Shown piece by piece: positions 45,884 through 58,094 of a DNA stretch of 64,000 nt (position 1 is its first letter; each line of letters begins with the position of its first letter). The stretch lies in assembly GCA_037176705.1 (NCBI GenBank), contig CM073886.1:92496501-92560500 (forward strand), read 5' to 3'. The translations under genes were made by a program, and so were the position numbers. The notes beneath the pieces are model-generated. The model had not been told where the DNA came from and did no database searches. It was given only the letters and a program-made list of their open reading frames with translations. The DNA is from Molossus alvarezi. Taxonomy: Eukaryota; Chordata; Mammalia; Chiroptera; Molossidae.

Positions 45884-46640
45884 TTAAATCACTAATCATC
45901 AAATTAAAATAACAATAAGGTATCACCTCACACCTGCCAGAATGGCTGCCATCAACAAATCATCAAACAACAAGTGTTGGCCAGGGTGTGGGGAAAAGGG
46001 GACTCTAGTACACTGCTGGTGGGAATGCAGACTGGTGCAGCCAGTATGGAAAACAACATGGTGTTTCCTCAAAAAATTAAAATTTGATCTGCCATTTGAC
46101 CCAGTGATCCCACTTCTAGGAATATACCCTAAGAAGCCTGAAATACCAATCAGAAAAAATATATGTACCCCTATCTTCATAGCAGCACTATTTACAATTG
46201 CTAAGATCTGGAAACAGCACAAGTGTTCATCAATAGATGAATGGAAAAAAAGCTGTGGTACATATACACAATGGAACACTATGCAGCTGTAAGAAAGAAA
46301 GATCTCTTATCCTTTGAGATGACATGGAGGGACCTGGAGAGTATTATGCTAAGCAAAATTAGCCAATCACAGAAAGACAAATATTACATGATCTCACTTA
46401 TTTTTGGAATATAATGAACAAAATAAGCTGATAAATAAAATAGACCCAGAGACATAGAAAGGAGTACGGTTCATACTGACAGACCTCAGAGAAGGGGGAG
46501 ATAAACCAAAGAACTTATATGCATGTATGCGTAACCAATGGGCATAGACAACAATGCTGGGGGGGGGGGCAGGATGGGGAGGAGGGTGTCCATAGGGAAA
46601 AAAGGAGAAACATCTGTAACAAAAATAAATTAAAAAAAAA
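45884..46640 (+). mobile_element. 5'-truncated L1 with ORF2 tail, 3' UTR and poly(A)
   Basis: Closely similar to 1380-2175. The open stretch 45942-46292 contains [14 protein letters not shown] and [17 protein letters not shown], the L1 ORF2 C-terminus; it is frameshifted near 46250 and never reaches the normal end in one frame. The 3' UTR includes an 11-G run (46559-46569) and ends in 'aacaaaaataaattaaaaaa'. Confidence 0.92.
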
Positions 46641-46644
46641 AAAC

Positions 46645-47129
46645 AACAGATGCTGTGTATTACAGAAGTAATATAGAAAGATTATAAAATAAAAATAAGA
46701 AAGATAAAATACGTGAGAAAGACTTAAAAGATAAATAAAAGAAAATTCAAATAGTATTTTTTATCCAACACTATCCAACTTTATAACCACAGTTAATATT
46801 TTGGTAACTATTATTATAATCTTTTTTGAAACACAGTTTAATATCTTCTTCCAAAATACTTGTAGACCACTTTTGATCTGTCTGTTAAACTATTTAGAAG
46901 ATAAATGGGATCTCCCTTTTCTTCTAACTGGTTTTCACTGAATATAGATAAGCTATAGATATTTTATATACTTATTTCTAACTGAACTTCTTATTAAATG
47001 TAATTTTATCTCAGTTATATCTCTTGAGTTGTCCAAGTAGGCAGTTACATCTTTTGAAAAAATATTTTTCTCTCCCCTAGTTATATTTATATTTTTTCTT
47101 ATTGAAATGTCCAATTGTGTCAAATGAGA
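46645..47129. other. Unassigned AT-rich stretch
   Basis: No repeat or gene recognised. Confidence 0.4.
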
Positions 47130-47330
47130 ATATGAGTATCTTGGGTTTTCTTAGAATAGCCTTGTTTTGTTTTTTACAGATTTTATAGAAATGGTTCTAG
47201 AGGCTTCTACTAAGTATGATGTTAGCTATTAGTTTCACATAGATCATCTTAAGCACATTAGAGAGATATCCTCTACATCTACTAAGATACTTTAAAATCA
47301 GAATTGATATTTATCTAAAATTGTTGGACA
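47130..47330 (-). mobile_element. Possible decayed L1 ORF2, antisense
   Basis: 'atgatgttagctattagttt' and 'ctctacatctactaagata' resemble reversed L1 ORF2 motifs around the reverse transcriptase region. Weak. Confidence 0.35.
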
Positions 47331-47989
47331 TCTACTCAGGTGGTCAAATCTACTTTCCATTTCACTCTTGGATAAATTACATCCTTAAAATTCTTTCTAA
47401 AAATCCCCTTAAAAACTGATAGGTCCTAGGAGCTCTGCTTATAGTTCATCATACATGAAACAGCTCTGGTTTGATTAGGATACATGAAAAACTACATCAA
47501 TAATTTTTTACAAAAAGTGATATGAAAAAATTACCACAAAAGAACTCCACAGTATTAATTCCCAAAAGAAAAAGGAAGTCCAAAGAAAGGAATGTATCTT
47601 CAGTCAAGATGGCTATTGAGAAAAGACTTAAAGAATCAGTAGGTTTTGGCTAAAGAGGGAAACAGTGATGAAAACTGCTCAGAAAAAGGAATGCACAGGG
47701 CATGTTCAGAAACCAGCCATTGGGATATCACTTAGAGTAATTATAAAAAATAAAGAGAGTTAAGACTATAAAAATAGTATGAAAGTAGACATGTTTAAAG
47801 CCAAACTAAAGGACATGGATAATTAATCTGGAAAACTACAGGGAGTTGTTGAACATTCTAGAATAGTGGAATGGCTCAGTGAGTTATTTTGGGAAGACCA
47901 ATCTGATTTCAGAGGTGTGATAAATCGAAGACAAAAGACAGAAAAGGGTGGAGACCATCTAAAAGGTTATCCAAATCGTATGATCGAGA
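47331..47989. other. Unassigned non-coding stretch
   Basis: 'gagttgttgaacattctaga' and neighbours may be ancient repeat, but I cannot assign it. Confidence 0.35.
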
Positions 47990-48085
47990 AATGATGACAC
48001 CTGAAACTAATATAGAATAATATTGAATGTAAACTGTAAAATAAAATGAATGTAAAATAAAAAATAAAACTTTTTTTAAAAGTAA
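47990..48085 (+). mobile_element. L1/HAL1-type 3'-end scrap
   Basis: 'acacctgaaactaatataga' then 'aatattgaatgtaaactgta' and an A-rich tail, the same ending as 33058-33232. Confidence 0.65.
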
Positions 48086-48929
48086 AATATGAGAGCCTGA
48101 ACCGTAAAATGGCAACCTTGGAATTGAAAGAAGGAAGCAAATTAAAAGAGGTATTGCATTGGATTTCTACACAAACTTTGTTCCTTCTGTCCTTGTAGGT
48201 CTTCTGGCTGCTGCCAATGTGCCTAGACTCTGGGCTTTCTATCTTCTATAGTGTCTACTAACTGTGTTTTCCTGGGTTTTGACTGTCAAACTGGTTTCTT
48301 GCACACAGTCAGCCCTGATCCCAAAAGAGAACCAGGACTCTAGCATGCCTGCCCAGCTCTGACTCACAGCCTAACTCTGGTCGCTGAGAACTTTCCACCT
48401 TTAGATCTGGTCTCTCTGCCACTCATACCCCAAACAGAAAATGAATCATGAAGAATTGGGGAGGTTAAAAATAAGTCAAAAGGAAGAAGTGAGAAGTTAG
48501 GTGGGAATGGTAAGAACAGGAAAGAAAATATTTGGGAGGTTTATGCATCTTCTACTCATTTAGGGGCAGGATCCATAAACCTCTACATGTGTAAAATTGA
48601 CCCTTACTAAAAGATGCTGGGTGTCTGGTTAATCCATTTCTACAAACTCCCAAACATCCCCTAAGCTCTAGCCCCAATCGAATCTCTCCTTTCATGCCCC
48701 CTATATAGCCCATTGTCTTCTGCCAGTAACACTACTCTTTCCTATGTAAATCCAGCTAAATTTTCAGACCTCACCTATGTATTTTCTCTTAGCTCAATAC
48801 TTCCATTAAACAATGACCAGTTCACTACTGAATGAGTCTGAGTAACAAGATTCTTTCTAGTACCACAACATGCATGTTCCTCATACCAGAGCAGATGGAC
48901 CCTATATAGTATTTTTGAAATTATAAAAA
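48086..48929. other. Unassigned non-coding stretch
   Basis: Nothing recognised. Confidence 0.4.
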
Positions 48930-49040
48930 TGGACATCAGATTAGTGGTTGTCAGGAGTTAAGGAAACAGAGAGGTGGGAGGAAAGTGCACATGGCTATAA
49001 AAGGGCAACATATTGTACATAAAAAGTTTAAGTTTCAAAA
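48930..49040 (+). mobile_element. Possible L1 3'-UTR scrap
   Basis: 'ttagtggttgtcaggagtta' and the purine-rich stretch after it recall L1M 3' UTR sequence. Confidence 0.35.
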
Positions 49041-49129
49041 TGCTTGAGGTCTTAGGATCCTGCAGGACATTAGGAGTAGAATGTCACCCACATTTAGTAT
49101 GTGCATGGTTGTGTTTCTACTATAAATGT

Positions 49130-49300
49130 GCCTGGCATTCTACAGAAGCCATTTAGATCTCACAATAATGCTGACAGGTGGCTATTTTAACCTTAGTTTA
49201 CCAATGAGAAAACTGGGGCAAAAATATTATATAATCTGCCCAAGGCCCCCCATCATAGGCAGAATCTGAACTCTGTTCCCTCAGACGACAATTCCCAGGC
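49130..49300 (+). mobile_element. MIR SINE
   Basis: 'agatctcacaataatgctga', 'taccaatgagaaaactgggg', 'aatctgcccaaggcccccca', 'ggcagaatctgaactctg' follow MIR order. Confidence 0.88.
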
Positions 49301-49744
49301 ATTTATTATTATTGTCACACCGCCTCAGAGATCTCGTCGTGACCAGGATGATGAGAAGATGGCTCGGGAGACCATAGTGTTAGATTCTCCTCAAATGCAC
49401 TTAACTCCTCCAAAAAGATACCCTGCTAAGGCCCTCAGCAGAAATGAGCACAGATTACTTAACTCGGCAGGAGCTATTGGGACAGAATCAAGTGAAGTCA
49501 TCAACTGCTTTGTCTGAAAACGCAGCAGATCTTTCAGGGAACTATTGGACCAACTACAACCACAGCCCTCTCTAGGCTCCTTGGACCACTTATAAGGTCT
49601 AGAGACCACTATTGTGCCATCTGATCAGCCTGTTCCTGATCTGCCCCCACAATCATCCCAGATACCACATGAGACTAAGCACCCTGCTCCCTGTCATTGC
49701 TCTGCTAGGACATCATGGCATGTGTTCTAGACACAGCCTGAGTT
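49301..49744. other. Unassigned non-coding stretch
   Basis: Nothing recognised. Confidence 0.4.
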
Positions 49745-49960
49745 GGAAAATTGAGGATGCTAGTGGCTCAGAGGCAGAGCTTTGGAGTCAGACAGACATG
49801 ACACTGGCAAGCTTGCTCCTACTTTTAACATCACTAAGCATCAGTTTTCGCATTAGAATAATGAGAATAATAGTACTGATCTCACAGGGCAGTCAGAAAA
49901 ATAAACTTGAAGAATGTAGCATGCCTCACGGAGTGCCTGGGACATGTTAGTGCTAAATAA
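49745..49960 (+). mobile_element. MIR SINE
   Basis: 'cagagctttggagtcagaca', 'gcatcagttttcgcattaga', 'tactgatctcacagggcag', 'gtgcctgggacatgttagtg', 'ctaaataaatag' in MIR order. Confidence 0.88.
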
Positions 49961-49989
49961 ATAGAGCTCATGATGGTAATTACTGTTGT

Positions 49990-50192
49990 AGCCAACCTAG
50001 CACTGTCCAATAGACCTTTCAGTGATGATGAAAATGTCCTGTATCTGTGCCACCCTACATGGTAGTCACTAAACACATGTAGCTATTAAGCACCTGAAAT
50101 GTGACTGAAAAACTGATTTTTTTAAAAATGTTATCCAAATGTAAATAGATACATGTAGCTTATGCTTACAATATGGGACAGCACAGAAATAA
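49990..50192 (+). mobile_element. hAT-Charlie-type short element ('ctgtccaatag' family)
   Basis: 'gcactgtccaatagaccttt', 'gatgatgaaaatgtcctgta', 'atggtagtcactaaacacat', 'ttaagcacctgaaatgtgac', closing with the inverted end 'tgggacagcac'. A placental non-autonomous DNA transposon; exact name not assigned. Confidence 0.75.
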
Positions 50193-50439
50193 CCCTCGGT
50201 AATCATGTCATTGGCCCAGATATAATAGGACAAAAATTGCAACTATCTAAGTGATTAGAACAGCATCATAAATAAAGTGGGCAAAATATCATTTTACTAT
50301 TATTTAATTTTTCAATAAAAACAGAGAGCATTGCTTTATGTAGGATCTACGTTTGTGGTAGACTTAGAACTAGATTTAGAATAGGCTGGAAATATGTATA
50401 TTTTTTATAAACTTTAAGAGGGCAAGAAGGGAAGTGTGG
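50193..50439. other. Unassigned AT-rich stretch
   Basis: Nothing recognised. Confidence 0.4.
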
Positions 50440-50735
50440 TAGTTTAACTTATTTAGCAAATAGTCACTCCTTCCCCCTCCCATTACCATGGAGGGAGCAT
50501 GCTTCTCTGCCCTGATGATTTTAGATTTGGCCATGTGATTTGCTTTAACCAATGGAATGGGGGACAGAGACCTTAAGAGGCATTGCATATAACTGCTCGT
50601 GGAACAAAGGTGAACTTGACCCACAGCCTACACACCCATGAGTGGAAAATAAATTATCATTTTATTATTTTTGTATGCCATTGTCATTTTGTAAGAATTT
50701 GCTAAACAGACATATTTCAGTAAAAGTTTAGCTAA
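50440..50735 (+). mobile_element. MLT1-like LTR (ERVL-MaLR), worn
   Basis: 'tttggccatgtgatttgctt', 'taaccaatggaatgggg' and the terminal 'aaataaattatcattttatt', 'gccattgtcattttgtaaga' follow the MLT1 plan. Confidence 0.6.
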
Positions 50736-52908
50736 TACAAAAAGCAATGCTTATTTGGTACCTCCATGACGATGTACTTTGTATTAGTAACGTGTGCTCT
50801 AAAAGATGAAATATTGCTTCAAGATCACAATGGAACAGCTCTGAGAAAGCAGGATAGGGAGTATTAACTCCTGGGCCCTTCCCTAGGGCTGGGAACAGCG
50901 CTGGCCCCTGCTGGGGCCTCGGGTCCTGATGGGTGATGCCAGAGAAAGGCAGTGGCAGAGGAGGAGCCCCTCTGATTCTGAGGGCTTCCAGACTTAGTGA
51001 CAACCTATCCATGGCGAGTCACTGAAGACATGAGGTTACAGGGAGACCAAGCCCTCAAACTGCTGAAGTTGACATCGAGACAGTCATGATCTTCTCCAGC
51101 CTGACTCTCCTGACCAGTGCCAGAGGAGAACAGTTACCCAGCTGGACCACCAGCATCACCATCCATGTACTCATCCTACCCTCTAGGTAAGTTTTTCCTT
51201 TAGAATACTCATTATGTGGATTTTTCAATATACCTTGCCACATTTTATAAACATTTTAAAAATACTCCATTGGAAAAACGTATATAGGGTATAATTTTGT
51301 TAGAAACAACGTCTGCATTAAACATCCATCTCTTCCACTGAAAAGTACTTTTCCACTTTTCATAAGCATTGACTTTGCCTTAATAAAACTTCTGTTCACT
51401 TCATAAATGTTTCTGCCTACATTATAATACCTACCAATATATCAAGAGAGAGGTGTCTATGATGATACGCTAACTTGGGAAGAGTGTTATTGGAAGGCAT
51501 GCCAGAGTGAGGGAGTAGATGTGCCTTATTTGGGGGTGGGAAGGAATGATAATAACAATTATACAGACATTTCCTAAGGACTTTTTTTTTTCCAAGCTGG
51601 CTGTTTCCATATGATGTTCCAGATGACACATGTCAGCCTGAGGGAAATCTGGCTGAGCAGACCCTGGGGGCAGGGGGTGGATGCCAAGCTCAGCCAACTC
51701 ATCCAGACTCCTGGGGCACATCTTTCTGACAGTGTTCCATCCTCTCTCTTTAGTCTTCCTGCCTTCCACCTTCATGTGGGTGCCTTCCAAGACAAGTTGT
51801 TATTATAATGAGGACCTTGCTACAGTGAAATTTCTGTTTTAAACATTTGGAAATGTTGAAAGCATATTTTTAAAGTAGTGTTCTCATATGAAATACAAAA
51901 CCGGGCATGGGAATCAGAGACATGCCCCAGACCAGGCCAAGGACCAGACCTCCTGCATAAGACTGAGAGCCCGTGAAGAGTTGCCCCATCAGCAATAGGG
52001 ATGGAGAAAAACAATATGAAGTGCAGGGAAACCATAGAAAGCCCTTCACCTGCACTGCTCCAGGTAAGAGTCACCCACTGAGAATCAGCACTCACCGTCT
52101 GTCCTCCACTATGGGCCAACTGTAGTCCCCTCCCTCCTCCTCCCAATGGCTGTTCCAGCTGCTTGTCCCCTGGCATCATTCCCAAACAAACCTATAAAAC
52201 TTGCTCCATTAACCACCCTTTTGTCTCCGGTGTCTTCAAGTCTATGTCACTATTCAGTTCTATCATTTTCTCTACAAACATGTTCCAGTTTCCCTTATAC
52301 TGAGACTAGAAATCTCTCAGTAAGAACCTTCTAACACAGTTCTAGGCATGTCACTTTTCTGTTTAGAAATATTCATTGGTACCTTATTATCATCCAAACT
52401 GTCAAGAGTCTTAAGTCCACCAAGTAGAGCTTCTCTAATATTTTCTGACTTTTGATTTTTATCTGACCTTCCAGTACTCCACCCTCTAGCCAAACTGAAC
52501 CAGTTACTATGCTTTAGACATGATGTACATGAAAATATATTTAACTCTAAAAATGAAAAACCTAACTAAGACTGACATTAACATGCAAAAACAATTTTCT
52601 TAACAAGACATGTAGTGGTGGGTGGTTCTAACCTCTATGTTGAGCAGCTCAATGACGTAAACGTCCTAGACTCTTTCCATTCTTCCGCTCTACCATCTAT
52701 AGAGTGTGGATATTTTGTTATGCTTGTTGCCTTGTGGCGAATATATATTATAGCTCCAGACATCAACCTCCTGCTAAACAGGAAGGGGACAGCTAGAAAA
52801 GAGGCTTTCCTTCCAGCTCTCGAGGCCTCCATCTCCTGACCGCCAAACTGAAGATAAACACAGTAATTACTTCACAGGATTTCATTGAGATTAAAAACCA
52901 ATGCACTT
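50736..52908. other. Unassigned non-coding stretch
   Basis: About 2.2 kb with no named repeat and no supported gene. GC is higher at 50860-51000 and 51640-51720. The 121-codon minus frame at 51820-52185 has no domain. Confidence 0.4.
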
Positions 52909-52923
52909 GAAATGTGATCATAG

Positions 52924-53143
52924 CCCAGCAGGTGTGGTTCAGTGGATTGAGCATCATCCCATGCAACGAGAGGTCACCAGTTCAATTCCCAGTCAGAGTG
53001 CATGCCCAGGATGTGGGCTCGATCCCCAGTATGGGACGTGCAGGAGGCAACCAATCGATTTCTCTCTCATTGGTGTTTCTATATCTCTCTCCCTCTCCCT
53101 TCCTCTCTATCTAAACATTAAAAAATACATTAAAAAAGGAAAA
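52924..53143 (+). mobile_element. VES-type tRNA SINE, type B, with perfect 15-bp target duplication
   Basis: Target duplication 'gaaatgtgatcatag' at 52909-52923 and 53144-53158. Body: 'cccagcaggtgtggttcagt', B box 'ccagttcaattccc', 'gtgcatgcccaggatgtggg', 'gaggcaaccaatcgattt', CT-rich stretch, A-rich tail. Confidence 0.97.
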
Positions 53144-53225
53144 GAAATGTGATCATAGTATCCAGCACATAGTGGGAAGCAAATAATAACTAGCATTGTA
53201 TTTGTTTAATTGCTATTTACTTATT

Positions 53226-53325
53226 ATTTTATTTTTCAATTTCAGTTTATGTTCAATATTACTTTGTATTGGTTTCAGGTGCACAGCATAAATTGTTACT
53301 TACAGTTTTACTCATCACTCTAGTA
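53226..53325 (-). mobile_element. L1/HAL1-type 3'-end fragment, antisense
   Basis: 'ttttcaatttcagtttatgt', 'attggtttcaggtgcacagc' is the inverse of the ending seen at 33058 and 37535. Confidence 0.7.
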
Positions 53326-53424
53326 TCCTGAAAAGGATCAGTCCATGAAGGATCAATCCAAAAATAGATAAATGAATATACAGTAGTATGTATGTGGGTG
53401 GGTATGTATGCTATATGTGTATAT

Positions 53425-53426
<2 letters not shown>

Positions 53427-53457
<31 letters not shown>
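53427..53457. repeat. (CA)n microsatellite
   Basis: About 15 AC units preceded by imperfect TATG/TGTA repeats (53385-53426). Confidence 0.97.
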
Positions 53458-53459
<2 letters not shown>

Positions 53460-53460
<1 letters not shown>

Positions 53461-54031
53461 TTAAACCACATATTGCTATCACATCATCTCACTGAAATTT
53501 GTTAAAAAGGGCAAGTAACCTTAAGTAAACAAAAAGCATTATTGGAAGGCTGAAGGAGTATCTAATAAACCCTAAGGACAGAAAGTAAAATCAAGCTTCA
53601 AGAAAACTGATATGACAAACTAGGAACTCAGAAACTAAAATTAGCCTTCTATCTCTCAGAAACCATATGGTCTTTCAACTCTGCTTCTTTCTTCTCTCCC
53701 CATCTCCCCCGCCACCTCCCACCCACCACGCTTTCTCGGTTTCTTCATTCAGTTATCCAACAGAGACTAGAATCTTGGAGTCTAATTCCAAATTTCCAGG
53801 AAGAAGAATGTGATTTGTCCATTTTGTCTATCCCTGACCCAATTTTCTCCGATGGAAGAGGGAGGAGAACAATCACAGGATTGGGATATGAGGGAGCAGA
53901 ATATCTTTTAAGAAAAATGTGTATGAACCAAAATATAATAATTGGTGAAGAAATGAGTGACCTCACTGGTACAAACTCTGGACAAAGAAAACTTAACATT
54001 CTGGTTCCAGGTCAGCAAAATTACCACATAC
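53460..54031. other. Unassigned non-coding stretch
   Basis: Nothing recognised; the open frames on both strands around 53745-54051 overlap each other and have no domain. Confidence 0.4.
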
Positions 54032-54265
54032 CTTTTTTTTTAATTAATTAATTTATTTATTTTTGTTACAGATGTTTCTCCTTTTTCCCCCACTGATACC
54101 CCCCCTCCCTCTCCCTCCCCCTCCCCGCCCTGTCCCCAGCTTTCTTGTCCATGTCCATTGTTCATGCACACATGCATATAAGTTCTGTGGTTTATCTCTC
54201 CTCCCCCACCCCCTCTTCTGGGGATTGTCAGTCTGTACCCCACTTCCATGTCTCTGGGACTACAT
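54032..54265 (-). mobile_element. L1 3' UTR only (severely 5'-truncated), antisense
   Basis: T-rich start (poly(A) of the minus strand with AATT units), 'gttacagatgtttctccttt', C-rich tract 54096-54135, 'cattgttcatgcacacatgc', 'gaacttatatgcat'-inverse, 'gattgtcagtctgtacccca', 'cttccatgtctctgggacta'. This is the inverse of 1970-2175, so the same young L1 family. Confidence 0.93.
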
Positions 54266-55004
54266 ATCTAACTCAAAGAGTTTTAATTAAAATTGGTACC
54301 TTTTTCAATGAAATAAAAATAAATTTGTTCATTGTACAGAAATACAGCTAGCAGCCTTATTTAGACAGTCACTTTGAGTAGATGTAGGACAACAAATATC
54401 TACACATACACACACACACACGTTCACATACACACACACAAATTGTGAATGATGCTGGTTGATGACCAAATCAGGGAATAAAATTACCAACATGTAAACT
54501 GCATTGATGTTTATATTTTTTACTCTCAAAAGAGGTTTTTTGAGTAATTGAACTGATCTTTGGAATAGAAAAGCCCTGCATTTCAGAGGAGGGAGCCAAT
54601 TTCAACACATATTTTCACGTAAATCCATAAAAAGCCTTTGACACTTTACAGCTGACAGGATCCTACCAGTAAATGCATCTGATTTAAACCACCTCATTAT
54701 CAACTGAACAGAACTCTAGAAAACCAGCTCTTACCTTTAGGATTGCTGAGAACCTGTTCTGAGAGGTGTGTCCCATTCCTTACCAAACTACCTATTCTAG
54801 TTGTTTCTAAGGTATAATCTCCTCAATCTTTTAATAAAACTGTCATTTCTTTGGTCTTTAAATGAAATCCTTTGATCCTTTGTGTTATAAAATGAGGATG
54901 CACAGAAACAAAATGCTAAAATGACATAGTTGAGGGCCACAACCTAGCTTCTTTTAACTTTGTTTTTACCAACTTTGTATAATATTTGGATAAAGTTGTG
55001 TTAT
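54266..55004. other. Unassigned stretch with two (CA)n tracts
   Basis: (CA)n at 54404-54421 and 54431-54440. The remainder is unassigned. Confidence 0.5.
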
Positions 55005-55372
55005 AAGCTAAATTGTGTTCCTCCAAAATTCATATGTTAAAGTCCTAAGCCCCAATACTTAGAATGTTTGGAGAGAGGGCCTTTAAACAGGTAATTGCAT
55101 TAAAATGAGAATTTGGTGGGCTGTAATCCAATGACTAGTATTCTTACAAGAGGAAATTTGGACACATGTGCATAGAGGAAAGACCATGAGAGGATATAGA
55201 AAGAAGGCAGCCATCTGCAAGCCAAGGAGAGAGGCCTCTAAAAATACCACTCCTGCTGACACCTTGACCTTAGACTTCTAATCTTGAGGACTGTGAAAAA
55301 ATACACTTCTGTTGTTTAATCCACCCAGTCTGTGGTATTTTGTTATGAAAGTTCTAGCAAACCAATATAATT
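55005..55372 (+). mobile_element. MLT1-type LTR (ERVL-MaLR), nearly complete
   Basis: 'aaattgtgttcctccaaaat', 'catatgttaaagtcctaagc', 'agagagggcctttaaacagg', 'gccatctgcaagccaaggag', 'cttctgttgtttaatccacc', 'cagtctgtggtattttgtta' are in MLT1 order from end to end. Confidence 0.88.
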
Positions 55373-55409
55373 GAATGCATATTTTGTCTATAAAACAAGT
55401 AGAAATTAA

Positions 55410-55560
55410 TCCACACAATTCAACAAATATTTTTTAGCTACCTCCAATATTTTGTGGAATGAGGCAAAGAATCGATAAATAAATCATTGAGAGTCTATTA
55501 TAAGTCCAGCCCTGCCAGATGACTAGAACACATAGAATAGGGAGTCATCATTCCCATCAG
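55410..55560 (-). mobile_element. Possible L2 3'-end fragment
   Basis: 'caacaaatattttttagcta' then 'aatcgataaataaatca' and 'ggggctcagtgtccagcaag' resemble antisense L2. Confidence 0.4.
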
Positions 55561-56819
55561 GGGCTCAGTGTCCAGCAAGGGAGTCAAACTCATGGCTTAA
55601 GAGCTAAACAGAGGCATGAGCAAGGTGCTCAGTAATTCCTTTGAGAAGATGGGTGTGTGTTTCTGCTGGGCTAGAAGAACAATAGCGAAGAGGGGACATG
55701 AGACAACAATAAGTCACAGTTCAGGAAAAAAAAGAAATCTTTTTATTTGTGATATTTAAAAATTACTTCTGAGTAAGAGTAGTCTTCAATAGCTGATATA
55801 TTCCTAATTCACTTCACAGAAAGAGAAGCTCAGGATCACCTATACTAAATGAAAAGGGGATAGACATTTACTAACAATTTAATTGGAAATACTAAATATC
55901 CACACTGACTAGTTCCACTTAAGACTCCTTTTATATCCAAATGTATCCTGTTAACTCTTCATCACATAATCCTCTCTTAGATTAGATATTTTTCAAGGGT
56001 CATATAGTCAAGGAACTTCCAAGAAACATTGTAGTGGTCAAACTAATCATTTTATAATGTTTACACTTTTAACATTTTTACTCCAAAACTATGTGCTTCA
56101 CATCAGGTGAAGCAATTCTATTTTCAATCGTATATTTGTTCAACTCTATGAGCCAATCCATGAATTCAAGGGCATGAATGCATCTAGGGAAAACATTGCC
56201 ACTACTTTTAGCCACCCTTAAGTCCTCCAAAGACTACATCTCGAGAGAAATAGAGAAGCTCTGGTCAGAATTTAAGTTGGGCTCTGAAACTCCCACAAAG
56301 TCAGTAATTCCGGCACTGAGGAGCAAGGTACTTGCTTCACCAACCTGCGCCATAAGCTAGTTTCAGAATCCAGTCATGCATTGACTATCACTGCACTTGC
56401 CAAAAGCTTAGTAAGGCGAATTGTATTTGAAAGAGATTCTATCAAACATGTTAATTATCTGAGCTCTAAACCTTAACTCACTTAAAGTTATTAGAAAAAT
56501 AACACCCTCCCCCGCCCCTGCAACTATCTCATGCTTCCTTGCAGAAACAATCCAATGCCACCGTGTAACATTTTGCTTTGGTGCAAGAAATCACAGTTTA
56601 TAATACATGTCCTTTCACAAAACTCTATTCTGAATATGTTGTTCTTGTGGTACTCAAAAGCCATTATATAAGGAGCTTCATAACCTACACAATGAATTCC
56701 TCTTTTCATATTGTACAATACAGTAGGAAAAGAAAGTAAGATTGTGTTTATCTTTTTTCATTCTTCTCTTTGTCTGCTCATTCTGTTAAAATGGGAGTTT
56801 TCCTAGGGTAGGTCCTATT
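55561..56819. other. Unassigned non-coding stretch
   Basis: Nothing recognised over about 1.26 kb. Confidence 0.4.
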
Positions 56820-56942
56820 TCTCTTCTCTCATTACACCCTCTCCACCTCAGCAACTTCATCTAGTTTCCAATTTCAGCTATCATCTCTAAGTCAGTGACC
56901 CCAAAGTTTTCCAGCCACAACCGCCTTTACTCTAGGACGAGC

Positions 56943-57088
56943 AATGTTCAACAGAACTTTCTCTAATGATGGAAATGTTCTCATCTGTGCTGTCTAATAT
57001 GGTGACTACAACTCACATATGACCATTGAGCACATAATTAAAATGTAAATATGATGGCTAGAGGCTACCATACTGGACAGCACAGCCT
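56943..57088 (+). mobile_element. hAT-Charlie-type short element ('ctgtccaatag' family)
   Basis: 'aatgttcaacagaactttct', 'aatgatggaaatgttctcat', 'gtgctgtctaatatggtgac', 'ggctaccatactggacagca' mirror the copy at 49990. Confidence 0.75.
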
Positions 57089-57179
57089 CCGTTTGCAGCT
57101 GCTCACCAAAATGCTTGACTCTGTGCCCACCAGCACTCCAAAACTAGTATGCCTGATTGAAGATATTCAGTTTCTGCCC

Positions 57180-57345
57180 CTAAACAGCTCCTCCCCTTCA
57201 TTTGCTTATTACCATTAATTATATCACCAGTCTGTTGTTCACCCAAACTACTGATGGAAAAGCCATTTTTGATGCCCGCATTTTCCCCACACCCAGTTTG
57301 CTTACTCTACTTACTACATAGTCACACCTCTGGTCAAGGAAGAAA
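57180..57345 (+). mobile_element. Possible L2 fragment
   Basis: 'gttgttcacccaaactactg', 'aagccatttttgatgcccgc' resemble the L2 region where consensus reads 'cacccagttgctcaag...gtcatccttgattcc'. Weak. Confidence 0.35.
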
Positions 57346-57866
57346 AATTCATTTAAGAGAATAATTAGAATTTAAAATAAATATGTACAACAACAAATTA
57401 ATGTATTTGTAGTTGGTATTTTAATTATGCTATTTCCTCCTGGAAACATGAGCCAGAACTCAATATCACATCAATATAAGGTGAATTACATTCTGTATTG
57501 ATCAGAGGGGGTGGTTTCCCGGGAGAAGTGTTATACACAGGGCGCAGGGATGACTTCGAGGTTAGGCAGCACAAATAACATGAGTTAATTATTCAACCCG
57601 AGAGAAACTGCAGGTCCGTGGATGTGAGAGGAGTAGAGGGAGAAGGAAGGAAAGGAAGGAGGAAAGAGAGACGGCAGACAGAACTCTTAACTGGTAAGAT
57701 GAGGAAGGTCTTACTGGGAGTTTAACAAAAGAGCTAAGGTCCCAGTGGAGGTTGAAACTATGCAGACCACTCCCAGCTGCTCGGGGTGGTGACCTGCATC
57801 TTCCAGTAACTACTTTATAATGAGGAAAGAACAGATAAATGGTCATTAGAGGAGGAACCTCCCTTG
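57346..57866. other. Unassigned stretch with GA-rich tract
   Basis: Purine-rich 57622-57670 ('gaaggaaaggaaggagga'). No gene. Confidence 0.45.
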
Positions 57867-57874
57867 GTCTAGAG

Positions 57875-58094
57875 CAGTGGTTCTCAACCTTCCTAAAGCC
57901 GTGACCCTTTAATACAGTTCCTCATGTTGTGACCCCCAACCATAAAATTATTTTCATTGCTACTTCATAACTGTAATTTTGCTACTGTTATGAATCGCCA
58001 TCGGAAATATGTGTTTTCCGATGGTCTTAGGCGACCCCTGTGAAAGGGTCGTTCGACCTCAAAGGGGTCGCGACACACAGGTTGAGAACCATTG
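57875..58094 (+). mobile_element. SPIN-like non-autonomous hAT transposon with perfect 8-bp target duplication
   Basis: A 220-bp element starting 'cagtggttctcaacctt' and ending 'aggttgagaaccattg'; the termini are inverted repeats with one mismatch in the first 16 bp. The 8-bp host duplication 'gtctagag' lies at 57867-57874 and 58095-58102, the size expected for hAT. Interior: 'gtgaccctttaatacagttc', 'ttcataactgtaattttgct', a hairpin 57998-58024 around 'ccatcggaaa', and CpG-rich 'gggtcgttcgacctcaaagg'. It encodes no protein. This matches my recollection of SPIN elements, known from bats and several unrelated tetrapods. Confidence 0.88.

Noticed and set aside
50860..51000. CpG-island promoter
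   Set aside because: Locally GC-rich but with only a few CpGs and no adjacent exon-like open frame.
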